The position numbers and the translations under genes were made by a program. Shown here piece after piece: positions 26,743-38,338 of a stretch of DNA of 64,000 nucleotides (its first letter is position 1; every line of letters starts with the position of its first letter). The notes beneath the pieces were generated by a model, which ran no database searches, was not told where the DNA came from, and worked only from the letters and a program-made list of their open reading frames with translations. This DNA is from Pseudomonas asiatica. Lineage in GTDB: Bacteria; Pseudomonadota; Gammaproteobacteria; Pseudomonadales; Pseudomonadaceae. The stretch is from positions 868,001-932,000 of the forward strand of contig NZ_BLJF01000001.1 of NCBI RefSeq assembly GCF_009932335.1, read 5' to 3'.

Positions 26743-26818
26743 CGTACCGCTTGCGAATTCAGTTCTCTACGTGGCAGCGCAGCCCAACGCGCTGGGCAAT
26801 CTGCCTGAAAAACGGTAT

Positions 26819-28051
26819 CTAGATGCCCGCCTCCAGGCCCAGCAAGTCCTGCACCGTCTGCCTGCGGCGAATCATCCGTAGCGCTCCATCCTCGATCAGG
26901 AACTCCGGCAGCAACGGCCGGCTGTTGTAGTTCGATGACATCGACGCGCCATAGGCCCCGGCGTCGTGGATCACCAGCAGGTCACCCACCTGCGCCTGGG
27001 GCAGGTCGTGCGGGGTCAGTTCCTGGTCATCCTGGGTGAACACATCACCCGACTCGCACAGCGGCCCGGCCACCACGGTCGGCTGCCGTGGGCGGTCCAC
27101 CGGTTGGCCGTTGGCGTCGAGCAGGGTCATGCGGTGGTAGGCCCCGTACATCGCTGGGCGCATCAGGTCGTTGAAACCGGCGTCGATCATGACGAAAGTG
27201 TTGCGGCCCACCTGCTTCACGGCGCGTACCTCGGCCACCAGGTAGCCCGATTCCGCCACCAGGAAGCGCCCTGGCTCGATCTCCATGCGCACGGGGTGGC
27301 CCAGCATCGCTTCGATTTCCTTGCGGGCCACGGCCCAGGTCCGGGCGTAGCGTTGCAGGTCGACCGGCTTGTCGCTGCTGCGGTACGGGGTGGAAAGGCC
27401 GCCGCCAATGGAGAACGCCTCGATGTCCACGCCCAGGCGGCCGATCAGCTCGATCATCGAGCGGGCCACTTGCTCCAGGTGCTGGTAATCCACCCCCGAG
27501 CCGATGTGCATGTGCACCCCTACCAGGTGCAGGCCATGGGTTTTCACGCAGGCCAGCGCTTCGCCCAGCTCTTCGTGCCAGATGCCGTGCTTGCTGTTTT
27601 CGCCGCCGGTGTTGGTCTTGCGGCTGTGGCCATGGCCGAAGCCGGGGTTGATGCGGATCCACACGCGGTGGCCGGCCGAGCGTTCACCCAGTTGGCGCAG
27701 CATGTCGATGGAACCGGCGTTGACTTCGATCTTCGAGGCCACCACCCGCTCCAGGGTCGGCCGGTCCAGTGCGTCGCAGGTCAGCACCACGCCGGCAGGG
27801 TCGCCATCCACGCTGGCGCCCGCGGCAAAAGCCCGCTCCATTTCGCCCAGCGACACTGCGTCCAGCACCAGGCCGTGGGCGCGCATCAGGCGCAGCACAT
27901 GCAGGTTGGGGTTGGCCTTCTGGGCGAAGCGCACGGTGTCGAACACCTTCAGCTGTTCGACACGCTCGGCGATGGTGCCGGCGTCGTAGGCCCACAGCGG
28001 CGAGCCGTGCTGGCGGACAGCATCGGCCAGAAGAGTGAAGGGTGCAGTCAT
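26819..28051 (-). CDS. lysA: Diaminopimelate decarboxylase
   Basis: This 410-residue PLP enzyme of the alanine-racemase fold makes L-lysine from meso-diaminopimelate. The PLP lysine is K45 in RFAQKANPN. HMHIGSGV, GGGLSTPYR and the active-site Cys in CESGDVF are all present, and DAGAYGASMSSNYNSRP closes the active site. ATG 28051 fits the conserved N-terminus; an in-frame ATG at 28066 is possible, and neither has a clear ribosome binding site. It diverges from a LysR gene as E. coli lysA does from lysR, so lysine or diaminopimelate level probably controls it. Pseudomonads usually carry another lysA near dapF, making this likely a second copy. Confidence 0.93.
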   Translation of the reverse strand: MTAPFTLLADAVRQHGSPLWAYDAGTIAERVEQLKVFDTVRFAQKANPNLHVLRLMRAHGLVLDAVSLGEMERAFAAGASVDGDPAGVVLTCDALDRPTLERVVASKIEVNAGSIDMLRQLGERSAGHRVWIRINPGFGHGHSRKTNTGGENSKHGIWHEELGEALACVKTHGLHLVGVHMHIGSGVDYQHLEQVARSMIELIGRLGVDIEAFSIGGGLSTPYRSSDKPVDLQRYARTWAVARKEIEAMLGHPVRMEIEPGRFLVAESGYLVAEVRAVKQVGRNTFVMIDAGFNDLMRPAMYGAYHRMTLLDANGQPVDRPRQPTVVAGPLCESGDVFTQDDQELTPHDLPQAQVGDLLVIHDAGAYGASMSSNYNSRPLLPEFLIEDGALRMIRRRQTVQDLLGLEAGI

Positions 28052-28133
28052 GGCGGCGCTACTCATATAAGGAAGGCCACGAGGATGAGCCAAAGCAGGA
28101 ATTCAGAAAAATAGCTATTTTTATGTCGGCCAT

Positions 28134-28148
28134 TCATATCTGATATGA
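28134..28148. promoter_or_regulatory. LysR operator candidate TCATATC-T-GATATGA
   Basis: A perfect 7-1-7 inverted repeat sits in the 124-bp divergent gap between lysA and the LysR gene, 28 bp ahead of the regulator's start. It fits a LysR-type binding site controlling both genes. Confidence 0.6.
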
Positions 28149-28175
28149 CTATTACCGACTTGCCAGGTGTTGCCC

Positions 28176-29081
28176 GTGAAACTGTCCGTCCGCCATATCG
28201 AAGTGTTCCGCGCCATCATGGCCGCTGGCAGCGTCACCGGTGCGGCGCGCCTGCTGTTTACCTCGCAGCCCACCGTCAGCCGTGAGCTGGCGCGGCTGGA
28301 GCAGGTAACCGGGCTGAACCTGTTCGAGCGCGAAGGTGGCCGCCTGGTGGCGACGGCCCAGGCGCTGCTGTTGATCGAGGAGGTTGAGCGGGCCTACGTA
28401 GGGCTGGAGCGCATCGACCGCTTTGCCCAGGCCATCCGCAATTTCGAGCAGGGCCGGCTGGCCATTACCTGCCTGCCGCTGTTTTCCCAGACCTTGCTGC
28501 CCAAGGCTTGCCAGCGCTTTCACCAGCAGCACCGGGGCGTGAGCGTGAGTATCCTGGCGCAGGAGTCGCCGTTGCTGGAGGAGTCGCTGGTTGCCCAGCA
28601 GCATGACCTGGGCCTGACCGAGGTAGAGCAGATACCGCGTGGCGCCTACGGCGAATTGCTGTTCAGCGCCAACATGGTGTGCGTGCTGCCCGACGGGCAC
28701 CCGTTGCAGGCCAGGGCCGAGCTGGAGCTGAGCGATTTCCACGAGGTCGACTTCATCAACCTGGCCAGCCTGGACACCTACCGGCAGCGCCTGGACCAGC
28801 ACTTTCGCGCGGCAGGGGTGAACCGCCGCACGGTCATCGAGACCACCAGTGCTGCCTCGGTGTGCGCCATGGTGAGGCAAGGCCTGGGGGTGGCGATCAT
28901 CAACCCGCTGAGCGGCCTGGAGGCGGCGCAGGGCGGGTTGCCAATTCGGCGGTTGCGGGTCTCGGTGCCGTACCAGGTGATGCTGATCAGGCCGGACCAC
29001 CGGCCGGCGTCGGCGGCGGTGGAGCCGTTTTGCCAGGCGTTGCGGGTGCAGGCTCGGGAGATGCAGCAAGCGCTGGCATGA
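28176..29081 (+). CDS. LysR-type regulator divergent from lysA
   Basis: This 301-residue LysR protein starts at GTG 28176, with AGG 8 bp upstream; another GTG at 28167 is in frame. The helix-turn-helix is GSVTGAARLLFTSQPTVSRE, and the substrate domain runs to the end. The pattern LSVRHIEVFRAIM is typical of the LysR branch that controls lysA or amino-acid transport. Divergence from lysA and the intervening dyad support it as activator of lysA in response to diaminopimelate. I leave the symbol blank because specificity is inferred from position only. Confidence 0.88.
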   Translation: MKLSVRHIEVFRAIMAAGSVTGAARLLFTSQPTVSRELARLEQVTGLNLFEREGGRLVATAQALLLIEEVERAYVGLERIDRFAQAIRNFEQGRLAITCLPLFSQTLLPKACQRFHQQHRGVSVSILAQESPLLEESLVAQQHDLGLTEVEQIPRGAYGELLFSANMVCVLPDGHPLQARAELELSDFHEVDFINLASLDTYRQRLDQHFRAAGVNRRTVIETTSAASVCAMVRQGLGVAIINPLSGLEAAQGGLPIRRLRVSVPYQVMLIRPDHRPASAAVEPFCQALRVQAREMQQALA

Positions 29082-29130
29082 TCGTTGTGGGGGAACTGCC
29101 TTGCACAAAACCTAAAAACTGGCGCGATCA

Positions 29131-29220
29131 CTGTGGGAGCGGGCAAGCCCGCGAAGCAGGCGACGCGATGGATGGCACCGGCTGTGCCGGTGTTCGCGGG
29201 CATGCCCGCTCCCACAGGGG
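29131..29220. repeat. REP inverted pair, CTGTGGGAGCGGGCAAGCCCGCG type
   Basis: CTGTGGGAGCGGGCAAGCCC (29131-29150) is mirrored by GGGCATGCCCGCTCCCACAG ending at 29217. It lies between the convergent LysR gene and the small acidic protein gene. Confidence 0.9.
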
Positions 29221-29240
29221 CAGCGCCGGTATTCAGTTTG

Positions 29241-29594
29241 TCACAGCTCGCAAACGAAGGTGCCGGTCCCGGCCAGGATGTTCTCCAGGGTTTCCTTCAC
29301 TTCATCCATGTCACTCAACTCGCTGGTCAGGTTGATCTCCAGCACCTCATCCCCCTTCAGCGCATCCCGGTCGCCGGCCGCCACTTCGATCAGCAGGCGC
29401 TTGGCGCTCAGGGTTACTTTCAGGCCATCCAGCGTCGACGGCTCGTCATCCAGGGTCAGGTCGACGGTGTCTTCGTCCGGGTAGCGGGTCAGCAGGAACA
29501 TCTGACCCTTGTCGCTGTGGCAGCACAGGGTCGCCATGTTGTCTTCCTCGTCATCGCAAGGGGTGGCGAACAGCAGGGCAGTATTGATTTGCAT
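29241..29594 (-). CDS. Conserved small acidic protein of unknown function
   Basis: This 117-residue product starts at ATG 29594 (MQINTALLFATPCDDEED). It is strongly acidic, with DDEEDN, LTLDDEPSTLDG and SELSDMDEVKETLENIL, and carries three cysteines near CDDEED and LCCHSDKG plus one near the C-terminus (FVCEL). No signal peptide or membrane segment is visible. I do not recognise a family. Codon use and GC content match neighbouring core genes, so it is probably a genuine Pseudomonas protein. It diverges from gdhB. Confidence 0.7.
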   Translation of the reverse strand: MQINTALLFATPCDDEEDNMATLCCHSDKGQMFLLTRYPDEDTVDLTLDDEPSTLDGLKVTLSAKRLLIEVAAGDRDALKGDEVLEINLTSELSDMDEVKETLENILAGTGTFVCEL

Positions 29595-29868
29595 GGACAA
29601 GGCTCGGATCAAAGGAAACGGAAGGGAATTCTGACAGTCTTGCCGACAGGCATAAACGTAAAGTTACCCCCCCTTGACCGAAATTGTCGCAGCGCTGCAA
29701 GCCTTGATGACCGATCAGTCGTTAAGCTTCGGCGAGCCCTGGGCGTGCCTGCGCACGTTCAACGCCTGGTTTTACCGTCCGCCTTGCCACGGGTTGGCTA
29801 TCGTTGATCCGTAGACGGCGCACGCAGCGACGCTTCAATTATTACAAAGCCCAAGCGGAGTACCACAG

Positions 29869-32800
29869 ATGGCGTTCTTCACCGCAGCCAGCAAAGCCGA
29901 CTTCCAGCATCAACTGCAAGCGGCCCTGGCGCAGCACATCAGCGAACAGTCCCTGCCACAAGTCGCGCTGTTCGCCGAGCAGTTCTTCGGCATCATCTCT
30001 CTGGACGAACTCACCCAACGCAGGCTTTCCGACCTGGCCGGCTGCACCCTGTCAGCCTGGCGCATCATCGAGCGTTTCGACCCCGAATACCCGCAAGTAC
30101 GGGTGTACAACCCCGATTACGAGCGTAATGGCTGGCAATCGACCCACAGCGTGGTCGAAGTGCTGCACCACGACCTGCCGTTCCTGGTCGACTCGGTACG
30201 CACCGAGCTCAACCGCCGCGGCTACAGCATCCACACCCTGCAGACCACCGTGCTCAGCGTGCGCCGCGGCGCCAAGGGCGAGCTGCTTGAACTGCTGCCC
30301 AAGGGCACCCAGGGCGAGGACGTACGCCATGAGTCGCTGATGTACATGGAGATCGACCGTTGCGCCAACGCCGCCGAGCTGACGGTACTGGCCCGCGAGA
30401 TCGAGCAGGTGCTGGCCGAGGTGCGGGTGGTGGTGGCCGACTTCGAACCGATGAAGGCCAAGCTGCGTGAAGTGGTTGCGGAGGTGGAGCAGACCGCCTT
30501 TGGCCCGGCGCAGAACGAAAAGGGCGAGGTCAAGGCTTTCCTCGAGTGGCTGCTGGACAACCACTTCACCTTCCTGGGCTATGAAGAATTCACCGTCAAG
30601 GGCGACGCCGATGGCGGCCAGATGGTCTACGACGAGCAGTCGTTCCTCGGCCTGCCGCGTCGCCTGCGCGTGGGCCTGACGAGCGACGAGCTGCGCATCG
30701 AAGACTACGCCGTGGCCTACCTCAACGAACCGCTGCTGCTGTCGTTCGCCAAGGCCGCGCTGCCAAGCCGCGTACACCGCCCGGCCTACCCGGACTACGT
30801 GTCGATCCGCCAGCTGGACGCCGACGGCAAGGTGATCAAGGAGCACCGCTTCATGGGCCTGTACACCTCGTCGGTGTACGGCGAAAGCGTGCATGCCATC
30901 CCTTATATCCGGCAGAAGGTCACCGAAGTCGAGCGCCGCTCGGGCTTCGATCCCAAGGCCCACCTGGGCAAGGAACTGGCCCAGGTACTGGAAGTACTGC
31001 CGCGCGACGACCTGTTCCAGACCCCGGTCGACGAGCTGTTCAGCACCGTCATGTCGATCGTGCAGATCCAGGAACGCAACAAGATCCGCGTGTTCCTGCG
31101 CAAGGACCCATACGGCCGCTTCTGCTACTGCCTGGCCTATGTACCGCGGGAAATCTACTCCACTGAAGTGCGGCAGAAGATCCAGCAGGTGCTGATGGAG
31201 CGCCTGAAGGCCAGCGACTGCGAGTTCTGGACCTTCTTCTCCGAATCGGTGCTGGCACGTGTTCAGCTGATTCTGCGGGTAGACCCGAAAAACCGCATCG
31301 ACATCGACCCGCAGCAGCTGGAACGCGAAGTGATCCAGGCCTGTCGTTCGTGGCATGACGACTACTCGGCGCTGGTGATCGAGAACTTCGGCGAAGCCCA
31401 GGGCACCAACATCCTCGCCGACTTCCCCAAAGGTTTCCCGGCCGGCTACCGCGAGCGCTTCGCCGCGCACTCGGCAGTGGTCGACCTGCAGCACGTGCTG
31501 AACCTGTCGGAAAGCAAGCCGCTGGCGATGAGCTTCTACCAGCCATTGACCCAGGTCGGGGAACGCACCCTGCACTGCAAGCTGTACCACGCCGACACGC
31601 CGCTGGCGCTGTCCGACGTGCTGCCGATCCTGGAGAACCTTGGCCTGCGCGTACTCGGCGAGTTCCCGTACCGCCTGCGCCATGCCAGTGGCCGCGGCTA
31701 CTGGATCCACGACTTCGCCTTCACCTACAGCGAAGGCCTGAGCCTGGACATCCAGCAGCTCAACGACACCCTGCAGGATGCCTTCATCCACATCGTCCGC
31801 GGCGATGCCGAGAACGACGCCTTCAACCGCCTGGTGCTGACCGCCGGCCTGCCATGGCGCGACGTGGCGCTGCTGCGCGCCTACGCCCGTTACCTGAAGC
31901 AGATTCGCCTGGGCTTCGACCTGGGCTACATCGCCAGCACCCTGAACAACCACACCGACATCGCCCGCGAGCTGACCCGGTTGTTCAAGACCCGCTTCTA
32001 CCTGGCGCGCAAGCTCACCCAGGAAGACCTGGATGACAAGCAACTGCGCCTGGAGCAAGCCATCCTGACCGCGCTGGACGACGTGCAGGTGCTCAACGAA
32101 GACCGCATCCTGCGTCGCTATCTGGACCTGATCAAGGCCACCCTGCGCACCAACTTCTACCAGCCGGACGCCAACGGCCACAACAAGTCGTACTTCAGTT
32201 TCAAGTTCAACCCCAAGCTGATCCCCGAACTGCCTAAACCAGTGCCCAAGTTCGAGATCTTCGTCTACTCGCCACGGGTCGAAGGCGTGCACCTGCGCTT
32301 TGGCAACGTCGCCCGCGGCGGCCTGCGCTGGTCCGACCGCGAGGAAGACTTCCGCACAGAAGTGCTGGGCCTGGTGAAAGCCCAGCAGGTAAAGAACTCG
32401 GTGATCGTGCCGGTCGGCGCCAAGGGCGGCTTCCTGCCGCGCCGCCTGCCGCTGGGCGGCAGCCGTGACGAGATCGCCGCCGAAGGCGTGGCGTGCTACC
32501 GCATCTTCATTTCCGGCCTGCTCGACATCACCGACAACCTGAAGGACGGTGGCGTGGTGCCGCCGGCCAACGTGGTACGCCATGACGATGACGACCCGTA
32601 CCTGGTGGTGGCGGCCGACAAGGGCACCGCGACCTTCTCGGACATCGCCAACGGCATCGCCATCGACTACGGCTTCTGGCTGGGCGACGCCTTCGCCTCG
32701 GGCGGCTCGGCCGGTTACGACCACAAGAAGATGGGCATTACCGCGCGCGGCGCCTGGGTGGGCGTGCAGCGCCACTTCCGCGAGCGCGGCATCAATGTGC

Positions 32801-34734
32801 AGGAAGACCCGATCACCGTCATTGGCGTCGGCGACATGGCCGGCGACGTGTTCGGCAACGGCCTGCTGATGTCCGACAAGCTGCAACTGGTGGCGGCGTT
32901 CAACCACCTGCACATCTTCATCGACCCGAACCCGGAGCCTGCGTCCAGCTTTGCCGAGCGCAAGCGCCTGTTCGACCTGCCGCGCTCGGCCTGGAGCGAC
33001 TACGACACCAGCATCATGTCCGAAGGCGGCGGGATCTTCCCGCGCAGTGCCAAGAGCATCGCCATCAGCCCGCAGATGAAAGAGCGCTTCGCCATCGAAG
33101 CCGATCGCCTGACCCCGACCGAGCTGCTCAATGCGCTGCTCAAGGCACCGGTAGACCTGCTGTGGAACGGTGGCATCGGTACCTACGTCAAGGCCAGCAC
33201 CGAGAGCCACGCCGACGTCGGCGACAAGGCCAACGACGCGCTGCGGGTCAATGGCAACGAGCTGCGCTGCAAGGTGGTGGGCGAGGGCGGCAACCTGGGC
33301 ATGACCCAGCTTGGCCGGGTCGAGTTCGGCCTGCATGGCGGCGCCACCAACACCGACTTCATCGACAATGCCGGCGGCGTGGACTGCTCCGACCACGAGG
33401 TCAACATCAAGATCCTGCTCAACGAAGTGGTGCAGGGTGGCGACATGACCGAGAAGCAGCGCAACCAGCTGCTGGGCAGCATGACCGACGAAGTGGCCGG
33501 CCTGGTGCTGGGCAACAACTACAAGCAAACCCAGGCGCTGTCGCTGGCGGCCCGCCGCGCCCGCGAGCGGATTGCCGAGTACAAGCGCCTGATGGCCGAC
33601 CTGGAAGCCCGTGGCAAGCTGGACCGTGCCATCGAGTTCCTGCCGTCCGAAGAGCAGTTGGCCGAACGCCTGGCCGCCGGCCAGGGCCTGACCCGCGCCG
33701 AGCTGTCGGTGTTGATCTCGTACAGCAAGATCGACCTCAAGGAACAGCTGCTCAAGTCGCTGGTGCCGGACGACGACTACCTGACCCGCGACATGGAAAC
33801 CGCTTTCCCGCCGTCGCTGGTCAGCAAATTCGCCGAGTCCATGCGCCGCCACCGCCTGAAGCGCGAAATCGTCAGCACCCAGATCGCCAACGACCTGGTC
33901 AACAACATGGGCATCACTTTCGTCCAGCGCCTGAAGGAGTCGACCGGCATGAGCCCGGCCAACGTGGCCGGGGCCTACGTGATCGTGCGCGACATCTTCC
34001 ACCTGCCGCACTGGTTCCGTCAGATCGAGGCTCTGGACTACCAGGTGCCGGCGGAAATCCAGCTGACCCTGATGGACGAGCTGATGCGCCTGGGCCGTCG
34101 TGCCACCCGCTGGTTCCTGCGCAGCCGCCGCAACGAGCAGGACGCCGGGCGCGACACCGCGCACTTCGGGCCGAAGATCGCGCAACTGGGGCTCAAGCTC
34201 GACGAGTTGCTCGAAGGCCCGACCCGCGAGCGCTGGATGGTGCGCTACCAAGGCTTCGTCGAGGCTGGTGTGCCGGAGTTGCTGGCGCGCATGGTGGCTG
34301 GTACTACCCACCTGTACACCCTGTTGCCGATCATCGAGGCTTCGGACGTTACCGGCCATGACCCGGCGCAGGTGGCCAAGGCGTTCTTCGCCGTGGGCAG
34401 CGCACTGGACCTGACCTGGTACCTGCAGGAAATCAGCAACCTGCCGGTGGAGAACAACTGGCAGGCGCTGGCCCGCGAGGCGTTCCGCGACGACATCGAC
34501 CTGCAGCAGCGGGCGATCACCATCTCGGTACTGCAGATGGCCGATGCACCGGAAGACATGGACGCCCGCGTGGCGCTGTGGGCCGAGCAGCACCGGGTGA
34601 TGGTGGAGCGCTGGCGCGCCATGCTGGATGACCTGCGCAATGCAACGGGTACCGATTATGCGATGTACGCGGTGGCCAACCGCGAGCTGGTCGACCTGGC
34701 CATGAGCGGGCAGGCGGCGGTGGTGCCGTCCTGA
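29869..34734 (+). CDS. gdhB: NAD-specific glutamate dehydrogenase, 180-kDa class
   Basis: At 1621 residues this is the large L-GDH180 type, which deaminates glutamate to 2-oxoglutarate and ammonia with NAD. The long N-terminal region contains ACT-like regulatory segments. The catalytic core begins around residue 790, with GNVARGGLRWSDREEDFRTE and the substrate lysine region KGGFLPRRLPLGG (K852). NAD-binding glycines lie in VIGVGDMAGDVFGNG. GCGGAG precedes the start at a suitable distance. The gene is monocistronic with a strong terminator. The enzyme serves catabolic glutamate and arginine use and is allosterically regulated in pseudomonads. Confidence 0.97.
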   Translation: MAFFTAASKADFQHQLQAALAQHISEQSLPQVALFAEQFFGIISLDELTQRRLSDLAGCTLSAWRIIERFDPEYPQVRVYNPDYERNGWQSTHSVVEVLHHDLPFLVDSVRTELNRRGYSIHTLQTTVLSVRRGAKGELLELLPKGTQGEDVRHESLMYMEIDRCANAAELTVLAREIEQVLAEVRVVVADFEPMKAKLREVVAEVEQTAFGPAQNEKGEVKAFLEWLLDNHFTFLGYEEFTVKGDADGGQMVYDEQSFLGLPRRLRVGLTSDELRIEDYAVAYLNEPLLLSFAKAALPSRVHRPAYPDYVSIRQLDADGKVIKEHRFMGLYTSSVYGESVHAIPYIRQKVTEVERRSGFDPKAHLGKELAQVLEVLPRDDLFQTPVDELFSTVMSIVQIQERNKIRVFLRKDPYGRFCYCLAYVPREIYSTEVRQKIQQVLMERLKASDCEFWTFFSESVLARVQLILRVDPKNRIDIDPQQLEREVIQACRSWHDDYSALVIENFGEAQGTNILADFPKGFPAGYRERFAAHSAVVDLQHVLNLSESKPLAMSFYQPLTQVGERTLHCKLYHADTPLALSDVLPILENLGLRVLGEFPYRLRHASGRGYWIHDFAFTYSEGLSLDIQQLNDTLQDAFIHIVRGDAENDAFNRLVLTAGLPWRDVALLRAYARYLKQIRLGFDLGYIASTLNNHTDIARELTRLFKTRFYLARKLTQEDLDDKQLRLEQAILTALDDVQVLNEDRILRRYLDLIKATLRTNFYQPDANGHNKSYFSFKFNPKLIPELPKPVPKFEIFVYSPRVEGVHLRFGNVARGGLRWSDREEDFRTEVLGLVKAQQVKNSVIVPVGAKGGFLPRRLPLGGSRDEIAAEGVACYRIFISGLLDITDNLKDGGVVPPANVVRHDDDDPYLVVAADKGTATFSDIANGIAIDYGFWLGDAFASGGSAGYDHKKMGITARGAWVGVQRHFRERGINVQEDPITVIGVGDMAGDVFGNGLLMSDKLQLVAAFNHLHIFIDPNPEPASSFAERKRLFDLPRSAWSDYDTSIMSEGGGIFPRSAKSIAISPQMKERFAIEADRLTPTELLNALLKAPVDLLWNGGIGTYVKASTESHADVGDKANDALRVNGNELRCKVVGEGGNLGMTQLGRVEFGLHGGATNTDFIDNAGGVDCSDHEVNIKILLNEVVQGGDMTEKQRNQLLGSMTDEVAGLVLGNNYKQTQALSLAARRARERIAEYKRLMADLEARGKLDRAIEFLPSEEQLAERLAAGQGLTRAELSVLISYSKIDLKEQLLKSLVPDDDYLTRDMETAFPPSLVSKFAESMRRHRLKREIVSTQIANDLVNNMGITFVQRLKESTGMSPANVAGAYVIVRDIFHLPHWFRQIEALDYQVPAEIQLTLMDELMRLGRRATRWFLRSRRNEQDAGRDTAHFGPKIAQLGLKLDELLEGPTRERWMVRYQGFVEAGVPELLARMVAGTTHLYTLLPIIEASDVTGHDPAQVAKAFFAVGSALDLTWYLQEISNLPVENNWQALAREAFRDDIDLQQRAITISVLQMADAPEDMDARVALWAEQHRVMVERWRAMLDDLRNATGTDYAMYAVANRELVDLAMSGQAAVVPS

Positions 34735-34750
34735 GCCATGAGCTGAAATG

Positions 34751-34782
34751 AAAAGCCCCGGCAGCGATGCCGGGGCTTTTTT
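34751..34782 (+). terminator. Rho-independent terminator after gdhB (possibly bidirectional)
   Basis: AAAAGCCCCGGCA and TGCCGGGGCTTTT form a 13-bp perfect stem around GCGA, followed by TT on the plus strand. The A-run on the left gives a U-run on the minus strand too, so it may also stop ppsR transcription. Confidence 0.93.
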
Positions 34783-34822
34783 ATTCCTGTGCTGCTATCA
34801 CAAGGCTTGAGCGTAGTGAGGC

Positions 34823-34864
34823 CCCTGTAGGAGCGGATTTACCCGCGAAGAGGCCGGTACAGGC
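34823..34864. repeat. Single REP element
   Basis: CCCTGTAGGAGCGGATTTAC followed by CCGCGAAGAGGCCGGTACAGG is an unpaired REP of the GCGAAGAGGCCGG family, between the gdhB terminator and the end of ppsR. Confidence 0.8.
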
Positions 34865-35683
34865 TTACTTGAACCTGCGCTCCACCCCTTTCTCCACCAG
34901 GATCTTCGCCGAAATCTCTTCCACCGAAAAATGCGTGGAATTGATGTTGGGAATGTTCTCCCGGCGGAACAGGTTTTCCACCTCGCGCACTTCGAACTCG
35001 CACTGGGCAAAGCTGGAATAGCGGCTGTTGGGTTTGCGCTCGTGGCGGATGGCGGTGAGGCGGTCGGGGTCGATGGTCAGGCCGAACAGCTTGTTATGGT
35101 GCTTTTTCAGCACCGCCGGCAGCTGCAGGCGCTCCATGTCTTCCTCGGTCAGCGGGTAGTTGGCGGCGCGGATGCCGAACTGCATGGCCATGTACAGGCA
35201 GGTGGGGGTCTTGCCGCAGCGCGATACGCCTACCAGGATCAGGTCGGCCTTGTCGTAGTAGTGGGTGCGTGCGCCATCGTCGTTGTCCAGGGCGAAATTC
35301 ACCGCCTCGATGCGTTCCATGTAGTTGGAATTGCCGCCAATGGAGTGCGACTTGCCGACGGAATACGACGAATGGGCAGTCAATTCTTGTTCAAGCGGGG
35401 ACAAAAACGAAGAAAAGATGTCGATCATGAAGCCATTCGAGGTAGCCAGGATCTCACGGATGTCCTGATTGACGATGGTGTCGAAGATGATCGGGCGTAC
35501 ACCATCGCGCTCGGCCGCAGCGTTGATTTGCTGGACCATGGTCCGCGCCTTTTCCGGCGAATCGATGTAGGGACGGGTGAATTTATTGAACGGAATGCTC
35601 TCGAATTGAGCGAGCAGACTCTGGCCCAGGGTTTCGGCGGTGATGCCGGTGCCGTCGGAGATGAAGAACGCGGTTCGTTTCAT
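34865..35683 (-). CDS. ppsR: PEP synthase regulatory protein (bifunctional kinase/pyrophosphorylase)
   Basis: This 272-residue DUF299 protein switches phosphoenolpyruvate synthase off and on by ADP-dependent threonine phosphorylation and Pi-dependent dephosphorylation. The opening [20 protein letters not shown] is diagnostic, and the P-loop GVSRCGKT runs G152-T159. ATG 35683 is chosen because conserved sequence starts there. It diverges from ppsA, its target, across 177 bp. Confidence 0.96.
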   Translation of the reverse strand: MKRTAFFISDGTGITAETLGQSLLAQFESIPFNKFTRPYIDSPEKARTMVQQINAAAERDGVRPIIFDTIVNQDIREILATSNGFMIDIFSSFLSPLEQELTAHSSYSVGKSHSIGGNSNYMERIEAVNFALDNDDGARTHYYDKADLILVGVSRCGKTPTCLYMAMQFGIRAANYPLTEEDMERLQLPAVLKKHHNKLFGLTIDPDRLTAIRHERKPNSRYSSFAQCEFEVREVENLFRRENIPNINSTHFSVEEISAKILVEKGVERRFK

Positions 35684-35737
35684 TTGCGATCTGGGCCTTA
35701 AGCTGATGACGTTTCTTGGATATGATAAGTTCGGTTT

Positions 35738-35760
35738 GCCGAATGCGGCTGTCGGCATTC
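35738..35760. promoter_or_regulatory. Nested dyads in the ppsR/ppsA divergent gap
   Basis: TGCCGA (35738-35743) pairs with TCGGCA (35751-35756), and GAATGC (35741-35746) pairs with GCATTC (35755-35760). The two overlapping inverted repeats lie midway between the divergent genes. They could be an operator or alternative mRNA hairpins in the ppsA leader. No known regulator motif was recognised. Confidence 0.35.
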
Positions 35761-35860
35761 TCACTTATTTTCCAGGTACAGGCCACAAGCGTCCGGCCAA
35801 GTCAACGAAGGCAGGCGGGCGCCCTTGAGCTTTTCCAACACAGTTAGTGGAGAGATCACC

Positions 35861-38236
<2,376 letters not shown>

Positions 38237-38247
38237 TGCAGTAAAAC

Positions 38248-38284
38248 GCGGGGGTACGTCTGGCGTACCCCCGCCTGGTTTTTT
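38248..38284 (+). terminator. Rho-independent terminator after ppsA
   Basis: GCGGGGGTACG and CGTACCCCCGC form a perfect 11-bp stem around TCTGG, with a T-run (GGTTTTTT) six bases later. Confidence 0.88.
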
Positions 38285-38338
38285 CCAGGGCGAGCTCCAG
38301 CAATGGATCCCGCCCTTTTTTGTGCACCAAGCAACCTT

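Noticed and set aside
29675..29680. TTGACC as a -35 box for gdhB
   Set aside because: No acceptable -10 sequence lies 16-18 bp downstream.
30052..34593. Very long open frame (about 1500 codons) on the strand opposite gdhB
   Set aside because: High-GC codon bias of gdhB leaves the antisense frame free of stops. The translation has no recognisable domain, is rich in His/Gln/Val as such shadows are, and lacks a ribosome binding site.
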